Part shown: positions 42,931 through 51,896 of the stretch, piece by piece | Numbering within the stretch: the stretch's first letter is position 1 | Layout: each line of letters starts with the position of its first letter | Assembly: GCF_003096415.1 (NCBI RefSeq) | Contig: NZ_QEKH01000026.1 | Coordinates: 1-64,000, forward strand | Length of the DNA stretch: 64,000 nucleotides | From: Victivallis vadensis | GTDB taxonomy: Bacteria > Verrucomicrobiota > Lentisphaeria > Victivallales > Victivallaceae | Direction: 5' to 3' | Made by a program: the position numbers and the translations under genes | Notes under the pieces: model-generated | Told to the model about the DNA's origin: nothing | Seen by the model: the letters and a program-made list of their open reading frames with translations, nothing else | Databases searched by the model: none

Positions 42931-43320
42931 TTACTTGACTTCGACCTTCGCACCGGCGGCTTCGAGAGCAGCCTTGAGCTTTTCGGCTTCGTCCTTGGCA
43001 ATACCTTCCTTGATCGCCTTCGGAGCGCCCTCGACGAGGTCCTTCGCTTCCTTCAGGCCGAGGCCGGTGATGCCGCGGATTTCCTTGATGACGCCGATCT
43101 TCTTCGCAGCATCAAAGCCGGCGAGGATCACGTCGAATTCGGTCTTCTCTTCAGCGGCCGGAGCAGCGGCGCCGGCCGCCGGAGCGGCGGCGACCGCCAC
43201 CGGAGCGGCGGCGCTGACGCCCAGACGCTCTTCCAGAGTCTTGACCAGCTTGGACAATTCCAGCACGGTCAGGTTCTCGACATAAGAGACGAACTCTTCC
43301 ATTTTGTTCTCTTCGGACAT
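42931..43320 (-). CDS. rplL: 50S ribosomal protein L7/L12
   Basis: This 129-residue stalk protein has an N-terminal dimer helix region ([20 protein letters not shown]), an Ala/Pro-rich hinge, and the C-terminal domain [20 protein letters not shown] with [16 protein letters not shown]. The ATG at 43320 (MSEENKM) is used; an ATG five codons upstream lies inside the ribosome site region. Confidence 0.97.
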   Translation of the reverse strand: MSEENKMEEFVSYVENLTVLELSKLVKTLEERLGVSAAAPVAVAAAPAAGAAAPAAEEKTEFDVILAGFDAAKKIGVIKEIRGITGLGLKEAKDLVEGAPKAIKEGIAKDEAEKLKAALEAAGAKVEVK

Positions 43321-43351
43321 CTTAAATGCCTCCATTCGTTATTCTAGTTAA

Positions 43352-43873
43352 CTATTGCTTTTCGACTTTTTCTTTATATGCGTTGAGCACATTCAAGATG
43401 CTCGCAGCCTTGGCGTTGAGAACGGTGACCAGATTCCTCGACGGAGCCTGAAGCACACCGAGCAACATCGCCTGAAGCACGGGCTTCGACGGCAGTTCAG
43501 CCAGACTTCCGACCTCGGCGGGCGAAAGCACCGCACCATCCATGTAACCGCCCTTGGCGGCCACTTTGTCGTTCTTCTTGCCGAACTCCGCCAGAACTTT
43601 GGCGGCGGCGCTGCAATCGCCCTTGCCGGCGACGAGCGCAGTGCCCTGAGTGAAATCGATCGTTTCAAGCCCTTCGATCTTCAGGGCTTCTCCGGCTTTC
43701 TTGATCAGCGTGTTCTTCAGCACATGGCAGACCGCGTTCTGGGCCGCCAGCTGATTGCGCAGCTCGGAAAAATCCTTGACGGTAAGACCGGCAAAAGAGA
43801 TGAAATAAACGTAATCGGCGTTGCCGATCATATCACTGATCTGCTTGACCAGAAAATGCTTTTCGTTTCTCAT
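43352..43873 (-). CDS. rplJ: 50S ribosomal protein L10
   Basis: This 173-residue L10 is the stalk base that holds L7/L12 dimers and in many bacteria represses rplJL by binding its leader. The [19 protein letters not shown] and [15 protein letters not shown] segments fit the family. It overlaps rplA by 4 nt (ATGA), so there is no separate L10 leader of the classical type here. Confidence 0.95.
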   Translation of the reverse strand: MRNEKHFLVKQISDMIGNADYVYFISFAGLTVKDFSELRNQLAAQNAVCHVLKNTLIKKAGEALKIEGLETIDFTQGTALVAGKGDCSAAAKVLAEFGKKNDKVAAKGGYMDGAVLSPAEVGSLAELPSKPVLQAMLLGVLQAPSRNLVTVLNAKAASILNVLNAYKEKVEKQ

Positions 43874-44577
43874 TCTTTCGACCTCACCAGTTCCTTGACG
43901 TTGATCTTGACTCCGGGAGTCATCGTCGCAGAGATCGTGCAGGAGAGGATATACGCCCCCTTCGCAGTGGTCGGCTTCGCCTTGATCAGCGCATCGACGA
44001 TCACATCGAAGTTCTCTTTGAGAGCATCCGACTCGAACGACATCTTGCCGAACGGCACATGCACACAGGCGCCGCGATCCGCACGGAATTCCGCACGGCC
44101 GCCCTTCGCCTCGCGAACCGCAGTTCCGACCGATTCGGTCACCGTACCGGTCTTCGGGTTCGGCATCAGGCCGCGGGGACCGAGCTGACGGCCGAGGGGA
44201 CGGACCAGACGCATCGCATCCGGAGTCGCGATCAGGATATCGAAATCCTGCCAGCCGTCTTTGATCTTCTGAACAATGTCTTCATAACCGACGAAATCGG
44301 CGCCGGCATCCTTGGCGTCCTGGGCCAGCTGGCCGTCGGCGACGACCGCAACGCGGACCGTCTTGCCGGTGCCCCGGGGAAGCGCAACCGCACCGCGGAC
44401 CGTCTGGTCGGACTTGCGCGGATCGACGCCGAGCTTGAAAGCGACTTCGGCGGTCTGGTTGAACTTGACGCCCGGCATCGTCTTCAACAGAGCGATTGCC
44501 TCGGCCACGCCATAGCGTTTCTGCAGATCGAAACCGGCGGTTTCCACCTGCTTCTTGTAAAGCTTACTTCTACGCAT
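43870..44577 (-). CDS. rplA: 50S ribosomal protein L1
   Basis: This 235-residue L1 has [39 protein letters not shown] and the [19 protein letters not shown] loop, all diagnostic. The ATG at 44577 is chosen because upstream residues in the same frame read through rplK. It overlaps the rplK stop by 8 nt. Confidence 0.97.
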   Translation of the reverse strand: MRRSKLYKKQVETAGFDLQKRYGVAEAIALLKTMPGVKFNQTAEVAFKLGVDPRKSDQTVRGAVALPRGTGKTVRVAVVADGQLAQDAKDAGADFVGYEDIVQKIKDGWQDFDILIATPDAMRLVRPLGRQLGPRGLMPNPKTGTVTESVGTAVREAKGGRAEFRADRGACVHVPFGKMSFESDALKENFDVIVDALIKAKPTTAKGAYILSCTISATMTPGVKINVKELVRSKE

Positions 44578-44998
44578 CGACCACCTCGATTCCCATGCTG
44601 CGCGCGGTTCCTTCGATGATGCGCATTGCCGCTTCCTCGCTCCGGGCGTTGATATCATCCTTCTTGATCTGAACGATTTCACGGATCTGCGCACGGGTGA
44701 TTTTGCCGGCCTTTTCAGAGCCCGGCTTTTTCGCCGCGGAAGCCACTCCCGCCGCCTTCTTGATCAGAACGGCAGCCGGGGGGGATTTGCAGATGAATGT
44801 GAACGACCGGTCCTGATAGACCGTGATCACGACAGGAATAATCATTCCGCTCTGAGACTGAGTGGCGGCATTGAACTGCTTACAGAACTCCATAATGTTG
44901 CAACCGGCCGAGCCAAGGGCGGGACCGATCGGCGGAGCCGGGTTAGCGGCGCCGGCCGGAATCTGCAACCGGATCAAGCCTGTAACCTTCTTTGCCAT
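44570..44998 (-). CDS. rplK: 50S ribosomal protein L11
   Basis: This 142-residue L11 has [21 protein letters not shown], the loop [13 protein letters not shown], and the C-terminal RNA-binding part ending [10 protein letters not shown]. The ATG at 44998 (MAKKVTGLI) is typical. It lies about 100 nt after nusG. Confidence 0.97.
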   Translation of the reverse strand: MAKKVTGLIRLQIPAGAANPAPPIGPALGSAGCNIMEFCKQFNAATQSQSGMIIPVVITVYQDRSFTFICKSPPAAVLIKKAAGVASAAKKPGSEKAGKITRAQIREIVQIKKDDINARSEEAAMRIIEGTARSMGIEVVDA

Positions 44999-45096
44999 GA
45001 TTAAACTTCCTTTTCCGATTCCAAGGTGGTCCGGACTGACAGGCATCCCGCCACCAAAGAATCATACACCATTTAGAAAAAGTTTCGAACCCAGCC

Positions 45097-45678
45097 TTAA
45101 ACGGTGCGTTCGACCTGCCAAAACTCCAATTCAACCGGGGTGGAACGACCGAAAATGGAAACCATCAATTTCAGCTTGCCGCGTTCGTTGTCGATCTCCT
45201 GAATCGCCCCTTCAAAATTCTCGAAAGCGCCGTCCTTGATCCGGACGACTTCGCCGACCTCAAATGCGATTTTCGGCTTGACTTCCGGCGCTCCGGCCTG
45301 GGCCGGGCGCATGATATCTTCCACTTCACTCTCAGTCAGCGCGGTCGGCTTGTTGTCGCCGCCGAGGAATCCGAGGACTCCCTGCACGCTACGGATGAAG
45401 TACCAGGCCTTCTCATTGATCATGCCGAGATCATCGTACAGATCCATGCGAACCCAGATATAGCCGGGGAAAAGCTTGCGGGTCGTCGTGGTTTTCTTGC
45501 CCTGCCGGACTTCAGCGACCTTCTCCGTCGGAATGAAGGCCTCGTACACCGGAACCTGATCGCCGGTCTGAAGCTGACGCAAAATCTTGTCGCGGACCTT
45601 GTTTTCGTGACCCGAGAGCGTGTGGATCACAAACCATTGTCCCCGCTTATCGCGCTCGGTTTCTGCGGACTCGTTCAT
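45097..45678 (-). CDS. nusG: Transcription termination/antitermination protein NusG
   Basis: This 193-residue NusG has the N-terminal NGN domain (WFVIHTLSGHENKVRDKIL, FPGYIWVRMDL) and the KOW domain (VGEVVRIKDGAFENFEGAIQ). It binds RNA polymerase and couples to S10. It follows secE by 15 nt, the standard order. Confidence 0.97.
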   Translation of the reverse strand: MNESAETERDKRGQWFVIHTLSGHENKVRDKILRQLQTGDQVPVYEAFIPTEKVAEVRQGKKTTTTRKLFPGYIWVRMDLYDDLGMINEKAWYFIRSVQGVLGFLGGDNKPTALTESEVEDIMRPAQAGAPEVKPKIAFEVGEVVRIKDGAFENFEGAIQEIDNERGKLKLMVSIFGRSTPVELEFWQVERTV

Positions 45679-45693
45679 GATTGATCATTACCT

Positions 45694-45948
45694 TCAAAAC
45701 TTACCAACCGTTACCAGGCGGATTACGATCCGCGCCACTTCATCGACACCGGCGACGAACAGCGCGAGAATGGCGATTGCCACCACCACCAGCACGGTAG
45801 ATTCAAACAACTGCTGGCGATTCGGCCAGGTGCAGCGGCCTAGTTCGGCCATCGTTTCGGAAATAAAGCGCCGAATTCTGCCCATAAACGAATCGAAACC
45901 GGCGGTGACCCCGGTCTGCTGCATGCTGCGCTTCTGATCGTTTCCCAT
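45694..45948 (-). CDS. secE: Preprotein translocase subunit SecE
   Basis: This 84-residue protein has one C-terminal transmembrane helix (STVLVVVAIAILALFVAGVDE) preceded by the amphipathic RFISETMAELGRCTWPNRQQL, the SecE signature with W-P-x-R. It lies between tRNA-Trp and nusG as in many bacteria. Confidence 0.95.
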   Translation of the reverse strand: MGNDQKRSMQQTGVTAGFDSFMGRIRRFISETMAELGRCTWPNRQQLFESTVLVVVAIAILALFVAGVDEVARIVIRLVTVGKF

Positions 45949-45984
45949 ATTTCCTGTTACCTGCCTGACTTTCTATCAAAAAAT

Positions 45985-46061
45985 TGGCAGGAGAGGTGAG
46001 GCTCGAACTCACGACCTGCGGTTTTGGAGACCGCCGCTCTAGCCAACTGAGCTACTCTCCT
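45985..46061 (-). tRNA. tRNA-Trp (CCA)
   Basis: The 77-nt cloverleaf has acceptor AGGAGAG/CTCTCCT, anticodon CCA in a CTCCAAA loop, T-arm GAGTTCGAGCCTC, discriminator G and an encoded CCA. It sits between rpmG and secE. Confidence 0.96.
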
Positions 46062-46089
46062 GTCTCAATCATAAAGCAAACTTCAATGC

Positions 46090-46242
46090 TCAGCGCGTTT
46101 CCTTGTGAATCGTATGCTTGCGTTCAAATTTGCAATACTTCTTCTTTTCCAAGCGCTCGGGCGTATTGCGCTTTTCCTTCATCGACGTATAGTTACGCCG
46201 CTTGCACTCCGTGCATTCCAGAATGATTAATTCGCGCGCCAT
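46090..46242 (-). CDS. rpmG: 50S ribosomal protein L33
   Basis: This 50-residue gene starts [20 protein letters not shown] and ends KHTIHKETR. The first zinc pair (CTEC) is present, but the second region reads YCKFERKH, so only one of the two usual cysteines remains there. It may not bind zinc tightly. The gene sits between tuf and tRNA-Trp, a common location. Confidence 0.95.
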   Translation of the reverse strand: MARELIILECTECKRRNYTSMKEKRNTPERLEKKKYCKFERKHTIHKETR

Positions 46243-46268
46243 TTTTCTTACCTAGTTTTACATGATTA

Positions 46269-46297
46269 TCCCGGAACCGCCGACCGGCGGTCCGGGA
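46269..46297 (-). promoter_or_regulatory. Stable hairpin between tuf and rpmG
   Basis: Stem TCCCGGA/TCCGGGA with a bulged A and an inner CCGCC/GGCGG (loop GACC). No T run follows on the minus strand. It lies about 20 nt beyond the tuf stop and may process or attenuate the message. Confidence 0.55.
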
Positions 46298-46316
46298 TGA
46301 TAGTCCGAGACCGAAA

Positions 46317-47513
46317 TTACTTGATGATTTCGGAGACTCGGCCGGAGGCAACCGTACGGCCGCCTTCACGGATCGCGAAACGCAGACCCTTTTCCATGGC
46401 GATCGGAGCGATCAGTTCCACGGTGATCGAAGTATTGTCACCGGGCATGACCATCTCGGTGCCTTCATTCAGGGTGATCGTGCCGGTCACGTCAGTCGTA
46501 CGGAAGTAGAACTGCGGACGATAGTTGTTGAAGAACGGGGTATGACGGCCGCCTTCATCCTTGCTCAGCACGTAGATTTCGCCCTTGAACTGGGTGTGCG
46601 GGGTCACGCTGCCCGGCTTGGCCAGAACCTGACCGCGCTCGACATCTTCCTTCTTAGTGCCGCGGAGCAGGCAACCGACGTTGTCGCCGGCCTGGCCCTG
46701 ATCGAGCAGCTTGCGGAACATTTCGATACCGGTGACGGTGGTCTTGACAGTCGGCTTGATACCGATGATTTCGACTTCGTCGTTGAGCTTGATCACACCG
46801 CGCTCGACACGGCCGGTGACCACGGTGCCGCGACCTTCGATCGAGAACACGTCTTCGATCGGCATCAGGAAGGGCTGATCCACATCGCGCTTCGGCTCGG
46901 GAATGAAGCTGTCGACCGCATCCATCAGCTCGAGGATGCACTTGCAGGCCGGGTTCTCCGGATCGCCGTCGGCTTCGATCGCCTTCAGAGCGGAGCCCTT
47001 GATGATCGGGGTGTCGTCGCCGGGATATTCATAACTGCTGAGCAGCTCGCGGATTTCCATTTCGACGAGCTCGAGCAGTTCCGGGTCATCGAGCTGGTCG
47101 CACTTGTTCATGAAAACGACGATCGCCGGCACACCCACCTGACGGGCGAGCAGCACGTGCTCGCGAGTCTGGGCCATCGGGCCGTCGGTCGCGGCGATCA
47201 CGAGGATCGCACCGTCCATCTGCGCGGCGCCGGTGATCATGTTCTTCACATAGTCGGCGTGTCCCGGGCAGTCAACGTGAGCATAGTGACGATTCGCAGT
47301 CTGGTATTCAACGTGGGAGGTGTTGATGGTGATACCGCGCTCTTTTTCTTCCGGAGCATTGTCGATTTCATCATATTTACGGACTTCACCGCCGAACTTC
47401 TTGTTCAGCACCATGGTGATGGCGGCGGTCAGAGTGGTTTTGCCGTGGTCGACGTGACCAATCGTACCAACGTTAACGTGCGGCTTGGTTCTTTCGAATT
47501 TTTCCTTAGCCAT
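46317..47513 (-). CDS. tuf: Elongation factor Tu
   Basis: This 398-residue GTPase has the P-loop [14 protein letters not shown], the switch [14 protein letters not shown], and NKCDQ. It delivers aminoacyl-tRNA. It is preceded by tRNA-Thr and tRNA-Leu and followed by rpmG, an arrangement like E. coli tufB. Confidence 0.98.
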   Translation of the reverse strand: MAKEKFERTKPHVNVGTIGHVDHGKTTLTAAITMVLNKKFGGEVRKYDEIDNAPEEKERGITINTSHVEYQTANRHYAHVDCPGHADYVKNMITGAAQMDGAILVIAATDGPMAQTREHVLLARQVGVPAIVVFMNKCDQLDDPELLELVEMEIRELLSSYEYPGDDTPIIKGSALKAIEADGDPENPACKCILELMDAVDSFIPEPKRDVDQPFLMPIEDVFSIEGRGTVVTGRVERGVIKLNDEVEIIGIKPTVKTTVTGIEMFRKLLDQGQAGDNVGCLLRGTKKEDVERGQVLAKPGSVTPHTQFKGEIYVLSKDEGGRHTPFFNNYRPQFYFRTTDVTGTITLNEGTEMVMPGDNTSITVELIAPIAMEKGLRFAIREGGRTVASGRVSEIIK

Positions 47514-47569
47514 TTTTCCCTCCTGAAAGGTTTAGAGTTTTCCAACTGCTTCAAAATCTATTAAAATAA

Positions 47570-47645
47570 TGGAGCCTACATCCGGACTTGAACCGGAGAC
47601 CTCATCCTTACCAAGGATGTGCTCTACCGACTGAGCTATGTAGGC
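47570..47645 (-). tRNA. tRNA-Thr (GGT)
   Basis: The 76-nt cloverleaf has acceptor GCCTACA/TGTAGGC, anticodon GGT in a TTGGTAA loop, and an encoded CCA. It lies about 55 nt before tuf in the same transcript. Confidence 0.96.
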
Positions 47646-47747
47646 ATCAATCCGCATCCATTCGATTTGACGATCGAAGGCGGCAGAATTTTAAAATACA
47701 CCGTCTCAACCGTTTTGCAACCCTAAACTTGCAAAAAAACGGAAAAA

Positions 47748-47832
47748 TGGTACTCGGGGGGGGACTTGAACCCCCAAGGATTGCTCCATATGGACCTCAA
47801 CCATACGCGTCTGCCAATTCCGCCACCCGAGC
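47748..47832 (-). tRNA. tRNA-Leu (GAG)
   Basis: The 85-nt class II tRNA has a long variable arm, anticodon GAG in a TTGAGGT loop, acceptor GCTCGGG/CCCGAGT (G:U at the first pair), discriminator A and encoded CCA. It is the first RNA of the block, right after the promoter. Confidence 0.95.
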
Positions 47833-47875
47833 GCATTCATTTAGTGAACCGCATTTATCAGCGAGAACAGGACAT

Positions 47876-47903
47876 AATATATTCGCCCTCGCCCGATTTG
47901 CAA
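47876..47903 (-). promoter_or_regulatory. Promoter of the tRNA-Leu - tRNA-Thr - tuf transcript
   Basis: Minus strand: -35 TTGCAA (47898-47903), 16-bp spacer, -10 TATATT (47876-47881). The tRNA 5' end is about 44 nt downstream. Confidence 0.65.
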
Positions 47904-48056
47904 ATCCCAAAACCAACTTTTTCACAGAAAAACAGCAAAAAACAGCTTTTCCCGACTGAAATCATTCATTTTCCCAAAGCGCGAAGCCACGATCTTCCCC
48001 GCTCTAATGCCGGAACGTCGCAGGATTCCCGCCCCATCCCGGCACCCGGCCGCCGT

Positions 48057-49268
48057 CTATTCGCCGACCAGTTTGCCGTTGTCCACCGCGGCGTTGCGCC
48101 GCTTGAAAGTGGGGATGTCCAGGTCTTCGCCGTTCCACAATACCGGCATGGTCTTCTCCATGATCCCTTTGGAAAGCGGTTCCAGAAGCGGAAAGAGTTC
48201 GAGCTGCGTGGAGGCTCCGTCGGCCGCTCCGGCGGCGGCGCGGCCCCGGCGCGGCATCCGCGAGGTCTCCTTGCGCATCGCCTCCACCGTCACGGTTTCG
48301 GCATCGAATCTGATCGTAACCGCGGTCAGCTGGAGCATGCCGCTCCACTCCTCCCCGGTGGAAGCTCCGATAATCAGTTCGGCCCCCGGTTTCACATAGC
48401 GGCCGGCCAGCTCCAGCGCAGCTTTGGTCTCGCCGATCGAGAGCTCCGGCCCGCCCAGCAGCGAAAAAACCACCGCATCGGCTTCACCGAGCTTGTCGGC
48501 GCCCCCCAGCAGCGGAGAGTGAAGCAGTTGCTCCATCGCGGCCTCGATCCGGCCATTGACTTCCGCGCTTTCGACCAGACCGACGCCGATGCTGCAGTAA
48601 CTTTTCTTGCGCTTCAGCAGCGCCACGAAGTTGTTGAAATCCGCCGCCAGCAGATTGCCGTGGCGCAGCACCGCGGTCAGGGCCAGCACCGTCCGCGAAA
48701 ACTCCCGGTCGGCAAGCCGGAACGCCTCGCTGAGCGGAGTGGTCGAGTCCAGAATCGAAAAAAGCAGATCGTTCGGCAGGCACAATACCGCATCGGCGAG
48801 CCCGAGCAGTTCGTTCTTCACCGTCTCCTCGGCCGTCTTGCGCTTGCTGTGTCCCTCCAGCGTGAAGGGAAGCGTCACCAGAAACAGCGTCGGAATTTCC
48901 AGCTTCCGCGCCACGCTCAACACCACCGACACGCCGCCCGAAGCTGTTCCCCCGCCCAGTCCGCCGACCACCAGCAGCATCGAAGTCCCGGCCAGCATCC
49001 GCTCCAGCGCGGCCCGCTCATGCGCCAGCGCCCGCTGCCCGTCCAGCACATTGCCGCCGCAGCCGCGTCCGCCGCGCCAGCGGGCGCCGGCCAGCAGCAT
49101 CGAACCTTCCGGCAGATTCAGCCCTTCCAGGCCCCGCCGGTCGGTATCCACGGCCAGCAGCCGCAGTGACGCGGCGGCCGGACTCCCGACAAAACCGCGC
49201 AGCACCCGGCACCCGGCGCCGCCGATTCCGAGTACGGTAACCATTTTATTCTCAACAGGATTTTCCAT
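48057..49268 (-). CDS. ftsZ: Divergent cell-division GTPase FtsZ
   Basis: This 403-residue protein aligns with FtsZ along its length: GIGGAGCRVLRGF (14-26), the nucleotide loop GGLGGGTASG (102-111), PNDLLF, the SPLLGG segment and a C-terminal DIPTFKRR (384-391) matching the FtsA-binding tail DIPAFLR. Key positions differ. The tubulin signature GGGTGTG reads GGGTASG, and the catalytic T7 loop NxDFAD reads AADFNN (A208, D210, N213), so two of three catalytic-loop residues are replaced. It sits 2 nt after ftsA, so it is likely the division FtsZ with altered GTPase behaviour. The linker is short. Confidence 0.85.
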   Translation of the reverse strand: MENPVENKMVTVLGIGGAGCRVLRGFVGSPAAASLRLLAVDTDRRGLEGLNLPEGSMLLAGARWRGGRGCGGNVLDGQRALAHERAALERMLAGTSMLLVVGGLGGGTASGGVSVVLSVARKLEIPTLFLVTLPFTLEGHSKRKTAEETVKNELLGLADAVLCLPNDLLFSILDSTTPLSEAFRLADREFSRTVLALTAVLRHGNLLAADFNNFVALLKRKKSYCSIGVGLVESAEVNGRIEAAMEQLLHSPLLGGADKLGEADAVVFSLLGGPELSIGETKAALELAGRYVKPGAELIIGASTGEEWSGMLQLTAVTIRFDAETVTVEAMRKETSRMPRRGRAAAGAADGASTQLELFPLLEPLSKGIMEKTMPVLWNGEDLDIPTFKRRNAAVDNGKLVGE

Positions 49269-49270
49269 GA

Positions 49271-50539
49271 TTACCCCCTCCTGTTCCAGAGCTTTTTCCG
49301 GGTCCTGCTCACCAGTGAATCCACCATGTCGAGCAGGCTGCCGAAACCGCCGCGGCCGGAACAGCCCGGCTCCATCGCATTGTATGCCACCGCCAGGCGC
49401 AGCGCCCCCCAGACCGTGCTGAACCGCGGATTCTCCGCCAAGGCGACCGGGTCGCCGTTTTCCAGCGGCTGGGCAATCCGGCAGCTCATTTCGAACACCT
49501 CCCGGAACATGGCTCCAGTCCGCTCGAACATCGCGCCGCCGCCGGTCAGGATGCCGCCCGCCTCCAATTGGCTCAATGCGTTTTTCTCATTCAAAATCTG
49601 CTTGATGATCTCAAAGGTCTCCCGCAGCCGCAGGTCGATGATGGTCTCGAAGGAGTTCAGCGGAATCCGCCGGGGCGTACCCACACTGCTTCCCGGAAAC
49701 TCCAGGCAGTCGCGATGCTCCCGGATCGCCCGGCTCAACGAGCCGTCCTCGACCAGCTTGCGGCAGACGCCGATATTCAAATCCAGTCCGACCGCCAGAT
49801 CGTTGCAGACGTGGTCGAAGCCGACCTGCAGCACGCCGGAAGCGCGCACGCCGGAGTTGCATTCGACATCGTATTCGGTCGTCCCGGCGCCGATGTCCAC
49901 CAGCAGCGCCCCGCTGCCGCGCTCCTCTTCCGAAAGGATGCCGTAGTCGGTCGCCAGCGGCGCAAACACCGGATAGATCATCGAATCCTCGAAGCCGGAT
50001 TCGCGCACGATCGTCCTGAAATTTTCCAACCGGGTGGTAACGCCGTGCACCAGATGTACATAGGCATCCAGCCGGCGGCCGCTCTGAAGCAGCGGATTGC
50101 AGACCGGGCGGCCGTCGATCGCGAAGCAGGATTCGGAGATATTGATGATTTCCCGCCCGGCCGAAACGTGCTGGTCTTTCGCATTTTCAACCGCTTCGGC
50201 CCGCTCCTTTTCGGTCACGACGCGCTGCTCGCTCCTGATCGTGGCGGTGCCGACGCCCTGCATCGACTCGATGCCGCAGCCGGTCACCGGAACGATCACC
50301 AGACGGCTGTTGCCCAACTCCCGGTCCGAACTGCGGTCGGCCTCCTCCAGCGCCGAGCCCAGCAGCTCGAACGCTTTATCCATATTGTAGATTTCGCCCT
50401 TGACGATCGAGCCCTCGCTGGGCACGCATCCCTGGCCGATGACCTTGACCTTGCCGTCCGGCAAGGCTTCGCCGACCAGCACGCAGATCTTGGAACTGCC
50501 CAGATCGACGGCAGTCACGATTTCCCGGTTGTTGAACAT
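49271..50539 (-). CDS. ftsA: Cell-division actin homologue FtsA
   Basis: This 422-residue protein has the actin-like phosphate loops: VTAVDLGSSKICVLVGE near the N terminus, ALLVDIGAGTTEYDV and GGILTGGGAMFE, and the SHS2-like 1C insertion. The C terminus LLDMVDSLVSRTRKKLWNR is an amphipathic membrane-targeting helix. It anchors FtsZ to the membrane. The gene pair stands alone rather than in a dcw cluster. Confidence 0.95.
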   Translation of the reverse strand: MFNNREIVTAVDLGSSKICVLVGEALPDGKVKVIGQGCVPSEGSIVKGEIYNMDKAFELLGSALEEADRSSDRELGNSRLVIVPVTGCGIESMQGVGTATIRSEQRVVTEKERAEAVENAKDQHVSAGREIINISESCFAIDGRPVCNPLLQSGRRLDAYVHLVHGVTTRLENFRTIVRESGFEDSMIYPVFAPLATDYGILSEEERGSGALLVDIGAGTTEYDVECNSGVRASGVLQVGFDHVCNDLAVGLDLNIGVCRKLVEDGSLSRAIREHRDCLEFPGSSVGTPRRIPLNSFETIIDLRLRETFEIIKQILNEKNALSQLEAGGILTGGGAMFERTGAMFREVFEMSCRIAQPLENGDPVALAENPRFSTVWGALRLAVAYNAMEPGCSGRGGFGSLLDMVDSLVSRTRKKLWNRRG

Positions 50540-50869
50540 GGCTGTCTCACTTGATTCGGATTGTATTTATTCAGATTAAATATACCGGATGTGATCCGAA
50601 AATGCCAGTCCCCAACCGGATTTTCCGCCAAAATCACCGGCTCCGGCCCAATCCGGCGCCGACCGGAAAACGACGACGGATCAGTCGCCGGTTTATCGGT
50701 GCTGATAACGACTCGGCTTCCGCCATATCCATGCAGTTTCCATCCGGTCCGCCGGAATGCCGGGAACAGGGAATTTCAATCCGGCGCATTCCTTGTAATC
50801 GGAGGAACTCCAGATTATATTATACTTCGAGTTGAATTACAGAGACTTAAATGAATTGAGAAATTCCGC
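50540..50869. other. Divergent intergenic region between ftsA and the araC-type gene
   Basis: No gene is seen in this 330-bp gap. It must carry the ftsA promoter on the minus strand and holds the promoter listed for the araC-type gene. The sequence is not repetitive. Confidence 0.6.
50793..50821 (+). promoter_or_regulatory. Promoter of the araC-type gene, with an internal palindrome
   Basis: -35 TTGTAA (50793-50798), 17-bp spacer, -10 TATATT (50816-50821). The spacer contains GGAGGAACTCC, an 11-bp palindrome that could bind a regulator. Confidence 0.55.
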
Positions 50870-51775
50870 ATGGCAGGTCCGAATTCAGAGAGAAGAGCGG
50901 CGTACAGGAATTGTTTTTCCGCGGAACCCATTCTGCGGAAAGCGGATTCGGATTTTGCCGCCGGCCGGATTTTACCGCGTTTCAAACGCCTCGCACTTCG
51001 CAAATATCCTCAGGGGAATATGGTTCCCCCGCACCGCCACCTCGATTATGAAGCGGTCCTGCTCTGCTCCGGGGCATACCGGTTCAGAATCAACGGGACC
51101 GAGATGGAACTGACGCCCGGAGAAGGAATTCTGGTCAATATCGGCGACCAGCACGAGGACTGGAGGGGAGACGGAGCGAAATTTATCGGTTTCTCCTTTA
51201 CATTGGAAGCCTTTCCCGCAACCAACGGCATCCCGGCTCTTCTGGCTCCCGGAGTCTCTCCGCAGGAGCAGCGATTTCGGATTGATTTGAAAGAAGCCGA
51301 AGGACTGGCCAGAAAAATTTATGAAGAAGAACAGCGGCAGACGGCATTTTCACGGCTGATTCAGGAAGCGATTTCTCTGGAATTGTTCTGGAGAATCATC
51401 CAGGGGCTTCCCCGGGAATCACTTTCGACCGGTTTTCTGGATAATACAGCAGACGGCAGTTTCAGGGCCCGGCTTTCCAGATTGTTCCAGGATCATATTG
51501 AAGAAGTTCTAACGCTGGACGATATTGCAAAACAGCTGGGAATCAGCCGGACTTCGCTGACGAATAAATGCAATGAACTGTTTCACATGTCGCCCGGCAA
51601 GGCCTTCTGCCGCTGCAAGATGGAACGCGCCGGGTATCTGCTGGTCAATACCCGGCTGACGGTCAAGGAAATCGCCGGCAGATTGGGATATGCGAGCGAA
51701 TTCGCCTTTTCGCGCGCTTTCCGCAGGGAGTTCAATCTGTCACCAGCCGAATGGCGCAGAAACTATATTTACTGA
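50870..51775 (+). CDS. AraC-family transcriptional regulator
   Basis: This 301-residue regulator has an N-terminal cupin-type sensor (VPPHRHLDYEAVLLCSGAYRFRING) and a C-terminal double helix-turn-helix (LTLDDIAKQLGISRTSLTNKCNEL and VKEIAGRLGYASEFAFSRAF, split here). It is transcribed into a glycan locus whose genes start 120 nt downstream, so it probably activates that operon in response to a sugar. The ribosome site is poor, and the first 30 residues are basic and unlike typical family starts. A later start is possible. Confidence 0.85.
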   Translation: MAGPNSERRAAYRNCFSAEPILRKADSDFAAGRILPRFKRLALRKYPQGNMVPPHRHLDYEAVLLCSGAYRFRINGTEMELTPGEGILVNIGDQHEDWRGDGAKFIGFSFTLEAFPATNGIPALLAPGVSPQEQRFRIDLKEAEGLARKIYEEEQRQTAFSRLIQEAISLELFWRIIQGLPRESLSTGFLDNTADGSFRARLSRLFQDHIEEVLTLDDIAKQLGISRTSLTNKCNELFHMSPGKAFCRCKMERAGYLLVNTRLTVKEIAGRLGYASEFAFSRAFRREFNLSPAEWRRNYIY

Positions 51776-51821
51776 TTTCTCGATTTTGTATTTTCTGCAA
51801 TGTTATATGTCATTTCGGAGC

Positions 51822-51850
51822 TTGCCGAAACTGTCTTTTTCAGGTATAAT
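51822..51850 (+). promoter_or_regulatory. Promoter of the GH38-pseudopilin-GH2 operon
   Basis: -35 TTGCCG (51822-51827), 17-bp spacer, -10 TATAAT (51845-51850). The GH38 ATG is 46 nt past the -10. Confidence 0.7.
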
Positions 51851-51896
51851 ATAAACAAACATTCCAGATCGAATTACCGGGAAAGCTGCTGATGCA

